The position numbers and the translations under genes are program-made. The notes below the pieces were generated by a model. The model searched no databases. It saw only the letters and a program-made list of their open reading frames with translations, and was not told the origin of the DNA. 64,000 bases of DNA from contig NZ_JAHFUY010000020.1 of assembly GCF_023264895.1 (NCBI RefSeq), positions 20,688-84,687 on the forward strand, in the 5' to 3' direction. This document shows positions 54,106-62,149 of the stretch, piece by piece. The DNA comes from Herbiconiux sp. (GTDB lineage Bacteria > Actinomycetota > Actinomycetes > Actinomycetales > Microbacteriaceae). Position 1 is the first letter of the stretch, and the number at the start of each line of letters is the position of its first letter.

Positions 54106-54783
54106 TCATCGGCTGATCCGGACGAGGCCGTCGCCGATGATGACGACGCCGATGATGATCGCGACCATGAAGGTCACGAGCCGGCCGTGCGCATCGAGCC
54201 AGGTTCGAGCCCGATCGAGCCAGGCCGTGGTCGTGTCGGGCCTGACCAGGTGCGTGATCGCGAGTCCGCCGATCACGGATGAGCTGAGAGCGGCATAGAT
54301 CGCGGCGGCGGCGATCGTCTCGGCCGTCGAGAGCCGGCTGCTGCCGATCGCGATGCCCGCGGCCACCGCGAGGAGGAGAGCCTTCGGCCTGAGGTTGACG
54401 ATCACCCCGACGCCGAGCGCGGTCCAGGCCTGCACGGAGCCGATCCGATCGAGCCAGCCGCCCGCCGGCGATCGTGAGGGTGTGCTCGGGCGCCGGAGCG
54501 TGAGGATGCCGTAGAGGATGAGAGCCGCACCGATCACCAATTCCGCGGCCCCGAACACGGTCATGTGGCCGAACGCGTGCCGGGGCGATATCGACGAGAG
54601 GCCGCTGCCCAATGCCCAGGCGAGCAGGAATCCTCCGACGAGTTGGCCCACCAGGAAGCCGATGCCGTTCGATGACGAGCGGGGCGACAGCAGCAGAGCG
54701 ATCATGACCGCGATCGGCACCGAGCTGAGGGCAGCGGCCACTCCCAAGGGCAGTAGAGCACCCACCACACCCAGAAGTTCCAT
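54106..54783 (-). CDS. GAP family membrane protein
   Basis: 225 residues, six membrane helices: MELLGVVGALLPLGVAAALSSVPIAVMIALLLS, then NGIGFLVGQLVGGFLLAWALGSG and the cytoplasmic loop GAALILYGILTLRRPSTPSRSPAGGWLDRIGSVQAWTALGVGVIVNLRPKALLLAVAAGIAIG. GAP (Sap, sulfolipid-addressing-like) proteins help move glycolipids or peptidoglycolipids in mycobacteria; the cargo here is unknown. ATG 54783 with GGAGGG about 8 bases upstream is the natural family start. It lies 22 bases upstream of the MscS-like gene. Confidence 0.85.
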   Translation of the reverse strand: MELLGVVGALLPLGVAAALSSVPIAVMIALLLSPRSSSNGIGFLVGQLVGGFLLAWALGSGLSSISPRHAFGHMTVFGAAELVIGAALILYGILTLRRPSTPSRSPAGGWLDRIGSVQAWTALGVGVIVNLRPKALLLAVAAGIAIGSSRLSTAETIAAAAIYAALSSSVIGGLAITHLVRPDTTTAWLDRARTWLDAHGRLVTFMVAIIIGVVIIGDGLVRISR

Positions 54784-55005
54784 GCGGCTGTCCCTCCACG
54801 AAGCCTCCTCCGAACCTCTCACAGCGTGCGGCTGCAGGGCTAGTGGTTCCTGGGGTCGTCGTCGGTGCGGGACCTCCCTCTGGTGCTGGAGACGGAACTC
54901 TGCTTAGGATCGGCGACACGATCCTCCGGGACGAGGGGAATGGGGCGTGATGGACTTCTGGGCATCGCGGTGCCGGATAGCCGTCGCCGATGTGGGCGGC
55001 GCTGT

Positions 55006-56061
55006 GTGAACGACCGGCGCGGCCTCGGTGCCGCCACTCGGATCGTGCTGTTCACGGCCGCGTCCGCGATCACGATCGTCGGCATCCACCTCGGTGCCGA
55101 TCTGATCTCGCCGCTGCTGCTCGCTCTCGTCCTGGTCATCACCGTCCATCCGATCCGCCACGTCCTCGAAGCACGGAAGGTCTCTCCGTGGGTGGCCACG
55201 GGTGCGGAGATCCTGATCGCCTGGGCGGTGCTGCTCGTGATCCTGGTCCTCACCGTGGTCGCCGGCGGGCACTTCGCGCACATCGTGCAGGACTACGCGT
55301 CGGAACTCGAGACCAGCGGGGACGCCGTCCGTTCTCTGACGAGTGAACTCGGCTATCCCCGCGCTGCAGGTGATGCGCTCACCGGCTGGCTGGACCCTCG
55401 AACCCTGATCGGTGTCTCCACGGCCATCGCGGGACGTGCCGCATCCCTCATGGTCGCGTTCGCCTTCGTGATCATCTACGTGCTCTACATGGCCGTCGAT
55501 GCCCCGATCATCGATGGGGCGATCGAAAGGTTCCGCGCGACCCAGGGTGTCCTCGTCGACGCGTTCAGGGCCTACGCCGGATCGGTGCGCCGGTACTACG
55601 TGATCAACACCGTCTTCGGCGCCGCCGTCGCGATCGTGGACGGGCTGCTGCTCTGGGCCGCGGGCGTCCCCGGGGTGTTCGCCTGGGTGGTGCTGGCCTT
55701 CATCACCAACTACGTCCCGAGCGTCGGCTTCATCATCGGCCTCATACCGCCCACGGTGCTGGCCTTCGCCGTGGGAGGGTGGCAGACGGGCCTCGTCGTC
55801 CTGATCGGCTACTGCGTCATCAACGTGACGCTGCAGGTGTTCGTCCAGCCCCGGTTCGTGAGCCAGGCGGTGCGCCTGAATCTCACGCTCACCTTCTTCT
55901 CCGTGGTCTTCTGGACCGCCGTCCTCGGTCCGGTCGGGGCGATCCTGGCGCTCCCGATGACGCTCCTGGTGCGCACGATCCTGCTCGGCAGCACGGACGA
56001 TCGTCCCCCGCTGGGGCGCTGGCTCACCGGCGACCGGTCGCCGCCGGACGAACAGCGCTAG
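55006..56061 (+). CDS. AI-2E family transporter (second copy)
   Basis: About 351 residues. The C-terminal half is clearly paralogous to the copy at 46090: YVPSVGFIIGLIPPTVLAFAVGGW, FVQPRFVSQAVRLNLTLTFFSVVFWTAVLGPVGAILALPMTLLVRTILLG. I prefer GTG 55006 (MNDRRGLGAATRIVLFTAASA...), the normal family N-terminus; the frame stays open to ATG 54940. A 19- to 20-codon frame (54947/54950-55009) overlaps this GTG by GTGA and might couple translation. Cargo unknown. Confidence 0.87.
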   Translation: MNDRRGLGAATRIVLFTAASAITIVGIHLGADLISPLLLALVLVITVHPIRHVLEARKVSPWVATGAEILIAWAVLLVILVLTVVAGGHFAHIVQDYASELETSGDAVRSLTSELGYPRAAGDALTGWLDPRTLIGVSTAIAGRAASLMVAFAFVIIYVLYMAVDAPIIDGAIERFRATQGVLVDAFRAYAGSVRRYYVINTVFGAAVAIVDGLLLWAAGVPGVFAWVVLAFITNYVPSVGFIIGLIPPTVLAFAVGGWQTGLVVLIGYCVINVTLQVFVQPRFVSQAVRLNLTLTFFSVVFWTAVLGPVGAILALPMTLLVRTILLGSTDDRPPLGRWLTGDRSPPDEQR

Positions 56062-56082
56062 ACGACGCCCGAAGCGGTGCGG

Positions 56083-56712
56083 TCAGATCTTGATGGGGAA
56101 GGTCATCCCGACGCCGATGCCGACGAGAGCGGCGACGAGCGCGAGCCCGAGCAGCGTCCAGTTGGCCCAGGACGCCGCAGCACGTTGCGACATCGCTGTG
56201 AGGAACAGGACCAGGGCGAACAGCACGGTCAGGAGCGAGTAGTTGTCTCCGCGCTGGTTGTCGACGAGCGCCTCGGCGAACTTCTCGTCGGCCCGGGCGT
56301 TCCACTCGTCTGCTTCGACCGCGCCGCTCGGGATGTACTCCGACCTCGCCAGCGGCGAGTTCTCCTGGCGCCCGTCCTCCACCCAGGCGTCGAACGCCAC
56401 GGCGAAGTCGGGCAGGAACCTGGTCTCGATGTAGGTCGCGAGTGCTGTGTCGCCGGCCAGATCGGCCTTCACCCATTCGGCGTAGATGGTGAGGTCGAAC
56501 TGGCGGGCATCGCGCGCTTCGCCCTCGTAGTTGCCGGCCTGGATCCGGGCGCTCGAGGCCTGCGAGAACGCGATCGACATCTCGCCGCCCCACTTGGACG
56601 CCTCGAACCCGCACCAGGCGGTCAGCACCGCCGTGACCGAGAGCACGAACACCGCGACGATGTCCCGGATCTCACGCGCGCGCTTGCCGGGAGTCGCTGC
56701 TTCGTCGACCAT
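56083..56712 (-). CDS. DUF4337-like membrane protein
   Basis: 209 residues. An N-terminal cytoplasmic piece and one helix (IRDIVAVFVLSVTAVLTAWCGFEASKWGGEMSIAFSQASSARIQAGN) are followed by a soluble central domain (about 60-140) and two C-terminal helices (YSLLTVLFALVLFLTAMSQ, WANWTLLGLALVAALVGIGVGMTF). The Trp-Gly-Gly-Glu pattern after the first helix resembles DUF4337, but I am not sure of the family. ATG 56712 has AAGGGGGG just upstream. Convergent with the second AI-2E gene. Confidence 0.65.
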   Translation of the reverse strand: MVDEAATPGKRAREIRDIVAVFVLSVTAVLTAWCGFEASKWGGEMSIAFSQASSARIQAGNYEGEARDARQFDLTIYAEWVKADLAGDTALATYIETRFLPDFAVAFDAWVEDGRQENSPLARSEYIPSGAVEADEWNARADEKFAEALVDNQRGDNYSLLTVLFALVLFLTAMSQRAAASWANWTLLGLALVAALVGIGVGMTFPIKI

Positions 56713-56872
56713 GATCCCCCCTTGCCGGTGAACACATAGTGCTCCCTCGTGAGAGCGTCCGCCACCACATGTCCCCTGGAACCGATGTCCCTTGACCGGG
56801 GGGATACGAGCGGCTTGGATGAAGTGAGAGCGCGATGAGGCGTCGTGCGATCGACGTGTGGGGGAGACAACG

Positions 56873-58753
56873 ATGGCAGAGAAGTTCATCGGCGCTGAGG
56901 CGTCCGATTCGATCAGGGTTCAGCACGCGGATGTGCTCGCCCGGTCGCCGTTCGGCGATGACCGGGACTTCGCCGCCGCGGAGCGCGGATTCATCGGAAC
57001 CCTCGACGACCCGAAGATCCGCGACGCGGCGGGTGAGGTGGTCTGGGACGCGTCGACCTACGACTTCCTGACCGGTGACGCACCGGACACGGTGAACCCG
57101 AGTCTGTGGCGGCAGAGCAAGCTCGTCGCCAAGCACGGACTGTTCGAGGTCGTGCCGGGTCTCTACCAGATCCGGGGTCTCGACCTGTCGGTGATGTCGT
57201 TCGTCGAAGGCGACACCGGGGTCGTCGTCATCGACCCGCTGATCTCGAAGGAGACCGCCGCCGCCGCGATGGCGCTCTACCGCAGGCACCGCGGCGACCG
57301 GCCGATCACGGCCGTCATCCACACCCACTCCCACATCGACCACTTCGGCGGTGTGCAGGGCATCATCACGCAGGCGGAGGTCGACGCGGGCGTCGAGATC
57401 ATCGTCCCCGAAGGGCTCGTGGAGCACGCCGTCGCCGAGAACGTCTACGCGGGCACCGCCATGGGCCGACGGGCCGGGTACATGTACGGGGCGGCCCTGC
57501 CGCGAGGCCCGCGCGGCGCGGTCGGAGCCGGACTCGGGCAGACGACATCGACCGGTGAGGCCACCCTGCTGTCGCCCACACTCGAGATCACCGCGACCGG
57601 TCAGACCCACACCGTCGACGGCCTGGAGATCGAGTTCCAGATGGCGCCGGGCACCGAGGCGCCGACCGAGATGCACTTCTACTTTCCCCGTTACCGGGCC
57701 CTGTGCATGGCCGAGAACGCCACACACACTCTGCACAATCTGCTCACGCTCCGCGGTGCCGTCGTGCGCGACCCCCACGTGTGGTCGCGGTACCTCACCG
57801 AGGCCATCCAACGCTTCGGGGGAGAGGCCGAGGTCGTCTTCGCCTCTCACCACTGGCCCACCTGGGGCAGCTCCGAGATCGTCGAATTCCTCAGCCTGCA
57901 GCGCGACCTGTACGGCTACCTCCACGACCAGACGCTCCGGATGCTGAACCAGGGCCTGCAGGGAGCGGAGATCGCCGAGACCATCGTGCTGCCTCCGGCG
58001 CTGGAGAGCGCCTGGCACACCCACGGCTACTACGGCTCGGTCAGCCACAACGTGAAGGCGATCTACCAGCGCTACATGGGGTGGTTCGACGGCAACCCCG
58101 CCCGGCTCTGGCCGCACCCGCCGAAGGAGCAGGCGGTCCGCTACGTCGACGCCCTCGGGGGCATCGATCGGGTCGTGGAGCTCGCCCGGGCCGCCTACGA
58201 CTCGGGCGACTTCCGGTGGGCCGCCACGCTGCTCGACCACGCGATCTTCACGGACTCCGGCCACGTCGGCACGAAGGCGCTCTACGCGGACACCCTCGAG
58301 CAGCTCGGCTACGGCGCCGAGAACGGGACCTGGCGGAACTTCTACCTCTCCGGTGCGACCGAGCTCCGAGGAGGGAACTTCGGCACCCCGACCGTCACGA
58401 ACGCTCCCGCGATCCTGGCGCAGCTCACCCCGGAGCAGCTGTTCGACGCTGTTGCGATCACGGTCGACGGTCCCCGCGCATGGGACCTGGAACTGGAGTT
58501 CGACATCACGATCAGCGACCTCGGCAGGAGCTTCCATCTCGCTCTCCGCAACGGCGTGCTCGTCTACGTCGAACGCGATCCGGACGCCGACGCGAAGCTC
58601 CACCTCACCGTGACCAAGCCGCGACTGATCCGCCTCGCCGGAGGTGATCTCGACTCCGACGGCTTGGAGATTCGCGGCGACCTCGACGTGCTGAAACAAC
58701 TCCTGGGGGTCCTCAGCCCCGGTGATCCCGCCTTCGAGATCGTCCTGCCGTGA
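56873..58753 (+). CDS. Alkyl sulfatase-type MBL-fold hydrolase (SdsA1/YjcS family)
   Basis: 626 residues. A metallo-beta-lactamase domain has the di-zinc signature HTHSHIDHFGG (His150 to His157) and further metal ligands in EMHFYFPRYRALCMAENATHTLHNLL and VFASHHWPTWG. An alkyl-sulfatase dimerisation domain (about 395-520) and a C-terminal SCP2-like domain follow. Family members split secondary or primary alkyl sulfates. Unlike P. aeruginosa SdsA1, no signal peptide is visible, so it should be cytosolic. Start ATG 56873 follows GGGGGAG. Physiological substrate unknown. Confidence 0.93.
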   Translation: MAEKFIGAEASDSIRVQHADVLARSPFGDDRDFAAAERGFIGTLDDPKIRDAAGEVVWDASTYDFLTGDAPDTVNPSLWRQSKLVAKHGLFEVVPGLYQIRGLDLSVMSFVEGDTGVVVIDPLISKETAAAAMALYRRHRGDRPITAVIHTHSHIDHFGGVQGIITQAEVDAGVEIIVPEGLVEHAVAENVYAGTAMGRRAGYMYGAALPRGPRGAVGAGLGQTTSTGEATLLSPTLEITATGQTHTVDGLEIEFQMAPGTEAPTEMHFYFPRYRALCMAENATHTLHNLLTLRGAVVRDPHVWSRYLTEAIQRFGGEAEVVFASHHWPTWGSSEIVEFLSLQRDLYGYLHDQTLRMLNQGLQGAEIAETIVLPPALESAWHTHGYYGSVSHNVKAIYQRYMGWFDGNPARLWPHPPKEQAVRYVDALGGIDRVVELARAAYDSGDFRWAATLLDHAIFTDSGHVGTKALYADTLEQLGYGAENGTWRNFYLSGATELRGGNFGTPTVTNAPAILAQLTPEQLFDAVAITVDGPRAWDLELEFDITISDLGRSFHLALRNGVLVYVERDPDADAKLHLTVTKPRLIRLAGGDLDSDGLEIRGDLDVLKQLLGVLSPGDPAFEIVLP

Positions 58754-58795
58754 GTCCCTCGCCTACCTGGGACCGGCCGAAGGCCTGTAGGCACG

Positions 58796-60832
58796 TCAGT
58801 GCGCAGCGGGGGTGGAATGATCCAGAGCTGCACGGGCGCTCGTGTCGGGATCCAGCTGCAGTCGGCGGAGGAGCTGCGCGTTCACCGCGACGACGATCGT
58901 CGACAAGGACATCAGGATCGCGCCCACCGACATCGGAAGAACGAAACCGATCGGAGCCAGAACCCCCGCCGCCAGCGGCACCGAGATCAGGTTGTATCCA
59001 GCGGCCCACCACAGGTTCTGCTTCATCTTCCGGTAACCGGCTCGTGACAACTCGATGACGCTCAGCACCGAGCGCGGGTCATCGCTTGCCAGGATCACTC
59101 CCGCGGAAGCGATCGCGACATCGGTGCCGGCCCCGATCGCGATCCCGACGTCAGCCTGAGCCAGTGCGGGAGCGTCATTGACGCCATCCCCGACCATCGC
59201 GACCCGCCGGTGCTCCGCCTGCAGTTCCTTCACCGTGGCCGACTTGTCTTCCGGACGCACTCCAGCGAAGTATCGGTCGATTCCCAACTCTGCGGCTACG
59301 GAACGGGTGACAGCCTCGGCATCTCCCGTGATCATGACCACCCCGATGCCTTGCGCGCGAAGGGCGTCGATCGCCTGCCGAGACTCCTCCCGGATCTCGT
59401 CGGCGAGCTCGAGGGCGCCGATGATCGCACCGTCGACCAGGACGTGCAGGATGGTCGCACCGTCCTTCCGCCACGAATCGGCGACACCGAGTTCCACCTG
59501 ATGCTCGTGCTCGAGCAGATTGGGCCCCCCGACCTGAACGCGTGCGCCGGCAACGGTCGCGGTCACCCCGACAGCGGGGGAGGAGGCGAAGTCGGCGGCA
59601 GCCGGGATCGAGAGGTTCCGTGCTCGGGCAGCATTGACGATGGCGCGGGCCAGCGGGTGCTCGGAATCCGCTTCCGCCGCGGCAGCCAGAGCCAGCACCT
59701 TCTCGTCCGAGCGACCTTCCCTCGCTTCGATCGCGGTCACCGTCGGTTCGCCCTTGGTGAGCGTTCCCGTCTTGTCGAAGAGCACCGTGTCGACGGTGCG
59801 CATGCTCTCCAACGCCAGACGATCCTTGATCAGAACCCCACCTCGAGCGGCGCGCTCGGTGGCGATCGACACCACCAACGGAATCGCCAAGCCGAGAGCG
59901 TGGGGGCAGGCAATCACGAGCACCGTGATGGTCCGGACGACCGCCTCGTCGGGTAGACCGATTGCCGTCCACACAATGGCGGTGATGACTCCGGCCCCGA
60001 GAGCGAACCAGAACAGCCATCCGGCTGCGGTGTCCGCGATCCGCTGCGTACGCGAGGACGAGTTCTGCGCATCCGTGACCAGCCGCTGAATGCCGGCCAG
60101 GGCGGTGTCCGCACCTACCGCCGTGATCTCGACCCGCAACCCGGAATCCGTCGCGACGGTCCCCGCGACGACCATCTGGCCCACACCCCTTCTGACGGGA
60201 CGGGATTCACCGGTGATCATCGCCTCGTCCATGCTGGCCGACCCCGCGACGATGTGGCCGTCGGCCGGCACGCGGCCACCGGGTCGGACGACGACGACGT
60301 CCCCCAGCTCCAGGTCTGCAGGGGCGACTGAGACGGTGCGTTCCCCATCGACGCGTTCGGCCTCATCGGGCAGCAGTGCGGCGAGGGAATCGAGAGCGGA
60401 CGTCGTCTGCGCCAACGATCGCATCTCGATCCAGTGCCCGAGAAGCATGATCACGATCAGCAGGGCCAGCTCCCACCAGAAGTCCAGCTCGTGATCGACC
60501 AGACCGAGAGTCGCCCCCCAGGACGCGGAGAACGCCACCGTGATCGCCAACGCGATCAACAGCATCATCCCGGGCTTGAGAGCCCGCAGCTCACTGACCG
60601 CCCCCGTGAGGAAGGGTCGGCCGCCCCAGACGTACATCACCGTTCCGAGGACGGGAGAAATCCATCCGACCCACGTCGCATCCGGGAGCGGGTAGCCGAG
60701 GATCATGGCGAACATCGGCGAGAACACCACAACGGGTACAGCGATAACCAGCATGATCCAGAACAACCGCCGGAACTGGCCCACATGATCACCGTGACCA
60801 CGCCCTGAATGATGTCCTGAGTGGTGTTCCAT
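58796..60832 (-). CDS. Heavy-metal-translocating P-type ATPase, CopB type (P1B-3)
   Basis: 678 residues. His-rich N-terminus (MEHHSGHHSGRGHGDHVGQF) in place of an HMA domain, six to eight membrane helices, the phosphorylation loop DKTGTLTKGE (Asp353), the actuator loop TGESRPV and the hinge GDGVNDAPAL. The transport motif is Cys-Pro-His (residues 309-311), the CPH of copper/silver exporters of the CopB class. ATG 60832 has GGAG six bases upstream; GTG 60835 is also possible. Expression is probably copper-induced through the CsoR-like operator at 60858-60872. Confidence 0.93.
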   Translation of the reverse strand: MEHHSGHHSGRGHGDHVGQFRRLFWIMLVIAVPVVVFSPMFAMILGYPLPDATWVGWISPVLGTVMYVWGGRPFLTGAVSELRALKPGMMLLIALAITVAFSASWGATLGLVDHELDFWWELALLIVIMLLGHWIEMRSLAQTTSALDSLAALLPDEAERVDGERTVSVAPADLELGDVVVVRPGGRVPADGHIVAGSASMDEAMITGESRPVRRGVGQMVVAGTVATDSGLRVEITAVGADTALAGIQRLVTDAQNSSSRTQRIADTAAGWLFWFALGAGVITAIVWTAIGLPDEAVVRTITVLVIACPHALGLAIPLVVSIATERAARGGVLIKDRLALESMRTVDTVLFDKTGTLTKGEPTVTAIEAREGRSDEKVLALAAAAEADSEHPLARAIVNAARARNLSIPAAADFASSPAVGVTATVAGARVQVGGPNLLEHEHQVELGVADSWRKDGATILHVLVDGAIIGALELADEIREESRQAIDALRAQGIGVVMITGDAEAVTRSVAAELGIDRYFAGVRPEDKSATVKELQAEHRRVAMVGDGVNDAPALAQADVGIAIGAGTDVAIASAGVILASDDPRSVLSVIELSRAGYRKMKQNLWWAAGYNLISVPLAAGVLAPIGFVLPMSVGAILMSLSTIVVAVNAQLLRRLQLDPDTSARAALDHSTPAAH

Positions 60833-60853
60833 CACAGTCTCCTACCCATGCTC

Positions 60854-60882
60854 ATCATACCCCCTGGGGGTACAGGGTGCAA
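60854..60882 (-). promoter_or_regulatory. Promoter of the CopB gene with a CsoR-like operator in its spacer
   Basis: Reading on the minus strand: TTGCAC (60877-60882), a 17-base spacer, and TATGAT (60854-60859), a near-consensus promoter. The spacer holds the palindrome TACCCCC-T-GGGGGTA (60858-60872), which matches the GC-rich inverted repeat of CsoR-family copper repressors and overlaps the -10 by two bases. No csoR gene is in the window. Confidence 0.78.
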
Positions 60883-60930
60883 GTGTCGCGCCCTTGTTCG
60901 TATTCCCGTGGATCATGCCGCCGGAGCTAC

Positions 60931-60966
60931 CAATCGAGGTTGACTCAATCGCTATTGACTCAATCG
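60931..60966 (+). repeat. 15-bp tandem repeats in the leader of the small membrane-protein gene
   Basis: Units CAATCG-N3-TTGACT at 60931-60945 and 60946-60960, then a third CAATCG at 60961-60966, exactly 15 bases apart. TTGACTCAA within the repeat is itself a near-palindrome. They lie 68-103 bases before the GTG of the small gene, where tandem activator or repressor sites would be expected. The TTGACT elements could also act as -35 boxes, but no clear -10 follows at 16-18 bases. Confidence 0.5.
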
Positions 60967-61033
60967 TGGTAGGCATGGTCGAAGACGGCATGTCCCGGTT
61001 CCGGTCGTCATCCACAACAGAAGGAGAAATACA

Positions 61034-61198
61034 GTGAACATCCTGCTTATCGTCATCGCGGTCATCGCAGTCATCCTGCTGTTCACGGGCGGCTTCGTCT
61101 CGTCGCTGAACTTCCTGCTCTGGGTGGGTCTCATCCTGCTCGTGCTCGCCGTGATCGTGTTCCTCGTCCGGATGCTCTCCGGCAACCGCCGCGTCTGA
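61034..61198 (+). CDS. Two-helix small membrane protein (lmo0937/DUF5670-like)
   Basis: 54 residues, too short for usual ORF cut-offs but well supported. AAGGAG lies 7 bases before the GTG, and the frame is almost entirely hydrophobic: MNILLIVIAVIAVILLFTGGF, a short Ser-Leu-Asn turn, then FLLWVGLILLVLAVIVFLVRML and a basic end NRRV. This resembles the lmo0937/DUF5670 group of stress-associated small membrane proteins, often general-stress regulated. The tandem repeats upstream may be its control region. Confidence 0.75.
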   Translation: MNILLIVIAVIAVILLFTGGFVSSLNFLLWVGLILLVLAVIVFLVRMLSGNRRV

Positions 61199-61231
61199 GC
61201 CCACAACCCCGACCGAGAGGGTCCAGCACCG

Positions 61232-61336
61232 ATGGCCGAAGCGCGCCACACCGTCACGATGGAGGCACGGATCGCCGCCGGCTGGACTCTCTCAACCGGT
61301 CCGGATCGCTTCAGTGCAGAAGCGGCGGATCGATGA
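61232..61336 (+). CDS. Putative 34-residue leader peptide before the PAP2 gene
   Basis: MAEARHTVTMEARIAAGW, then a polar end, stopping in TGA that overlaps the PAP2 ATG by ATGA. GAGAGGG lies 10 bases upstream. The overlap suggests translational coupling. It could be a real small protein, a leader peptide or the remnant of an upstream gene. No homology recognised. Confidence 0.4.
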   Translation: MAEARHTVTMEARIAAGWTLSTGPDRFSAEAADR

Positions 61337-62103
61337 CCGCGACCCGCACGGGACGCATCGCTCAGTGGCGCGAGAAGTTCATCGTCGAAGAGCGGTACCT
61401 GCAACCAGCAGCCCGCCAGCGCCTCTACGTGACCAGCGGCGTCCTCGTCGCCACCGGAGCGGTCGCCTTCGTGTTCCTGCTCATGAGTGTGCTCACGCAG
61501 ACCGGCTTCCATGAGCTCGACGCACCCGTGGAGGCCTGGTTCAACGAGCGCGTCGACGGCACCGCGACCGGCATCATGATCGTTCTGGCCGTCGCGTTCG
61601 GCCCGGTCGCTCTCCCGATCATCATCCTCGTCGTGCTCGTCATCTGGATCAGCGTGGCGCGGCACCTCTGGCGGCCCCTGCTTCTGGCCGGCGGGATGAT
61701 CTGCGGGGTCGTGCTCGCGCAGACCATCGCCCCCCTCGTGCAGCATCCACGGCCACCGGTCGGGTTGATGCTGTTCGGCCCCGACCACTCCTTCTCCTTC
61801 CCCTCCGGGCACGTGCTCGGCACGTCGGACTTCCTCCTCATCACCGCCTACCTCCTCGCCAGTCGCATCCAGCGCACCTGGTTCACGATCACCGCCTTCA
61901 GTGTCGCGATCGCCTCGATCGGGCTGCAGATCGTCAGTCGCCTCTACCTCGGCTACCACTGGATCAGCGACACGACCGCCTCGATCGCGTTGTCGCTCGT
62001 CATCGTCGGCACGGTGATCGCCATCGACACCCACCGCACCGTCCGAGTCCCGGGTGAACCAATTCTCGGGCCGCTGTCGCAGCTGCAACGCGACGGCACC
62101 TGA
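61333..62103 (+). CDS. PAP2-family lipid phosphatase
   Basis: 256 residues, six membrane helices. The tripartite phosphatase signature is kept: the KX6RP element appears as APLVQHPRPP (the leading Lys is not obvious), then PSGH in FSFPSGHVLGTSD and the final SRLYLGYHWISD. Likely dephosphorylates undecaprenyl diphosphate, phosphatidylglycerol phosphate or another lipid phosphate on the outer face. The ATG overlaps the small leader frame. DUF1206 follows 46 bases later on the same strand. Confidence 0.9.
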   Translation: MTATRTGRIAQWREKFIVEERYLQPAARQRLYVTSGVLVATGAVAFVFLLMSVLTQTGFHELDAPVEAWFNERVDGTATGIMIVLAVAFGPVALPIIILVVLVIWISVARHLWRPLLLAGGMICGVVLAQTIAPLVQHPRPPVGLMLFGPDHSFSFPSGHVLGTSDFLLITAYLLASRIQRTWFTITAFSVAIASIGLQIVSRLYLGYHWISDTTASIALSLVIVGTVIAIDTHRTVRVPGEPILGPLSQLQRDGT

Positions 62104-62149
62104 CCCACTCGCCGCATTCCCCACCCGCAGATCGAAGGGCCCACCACCC

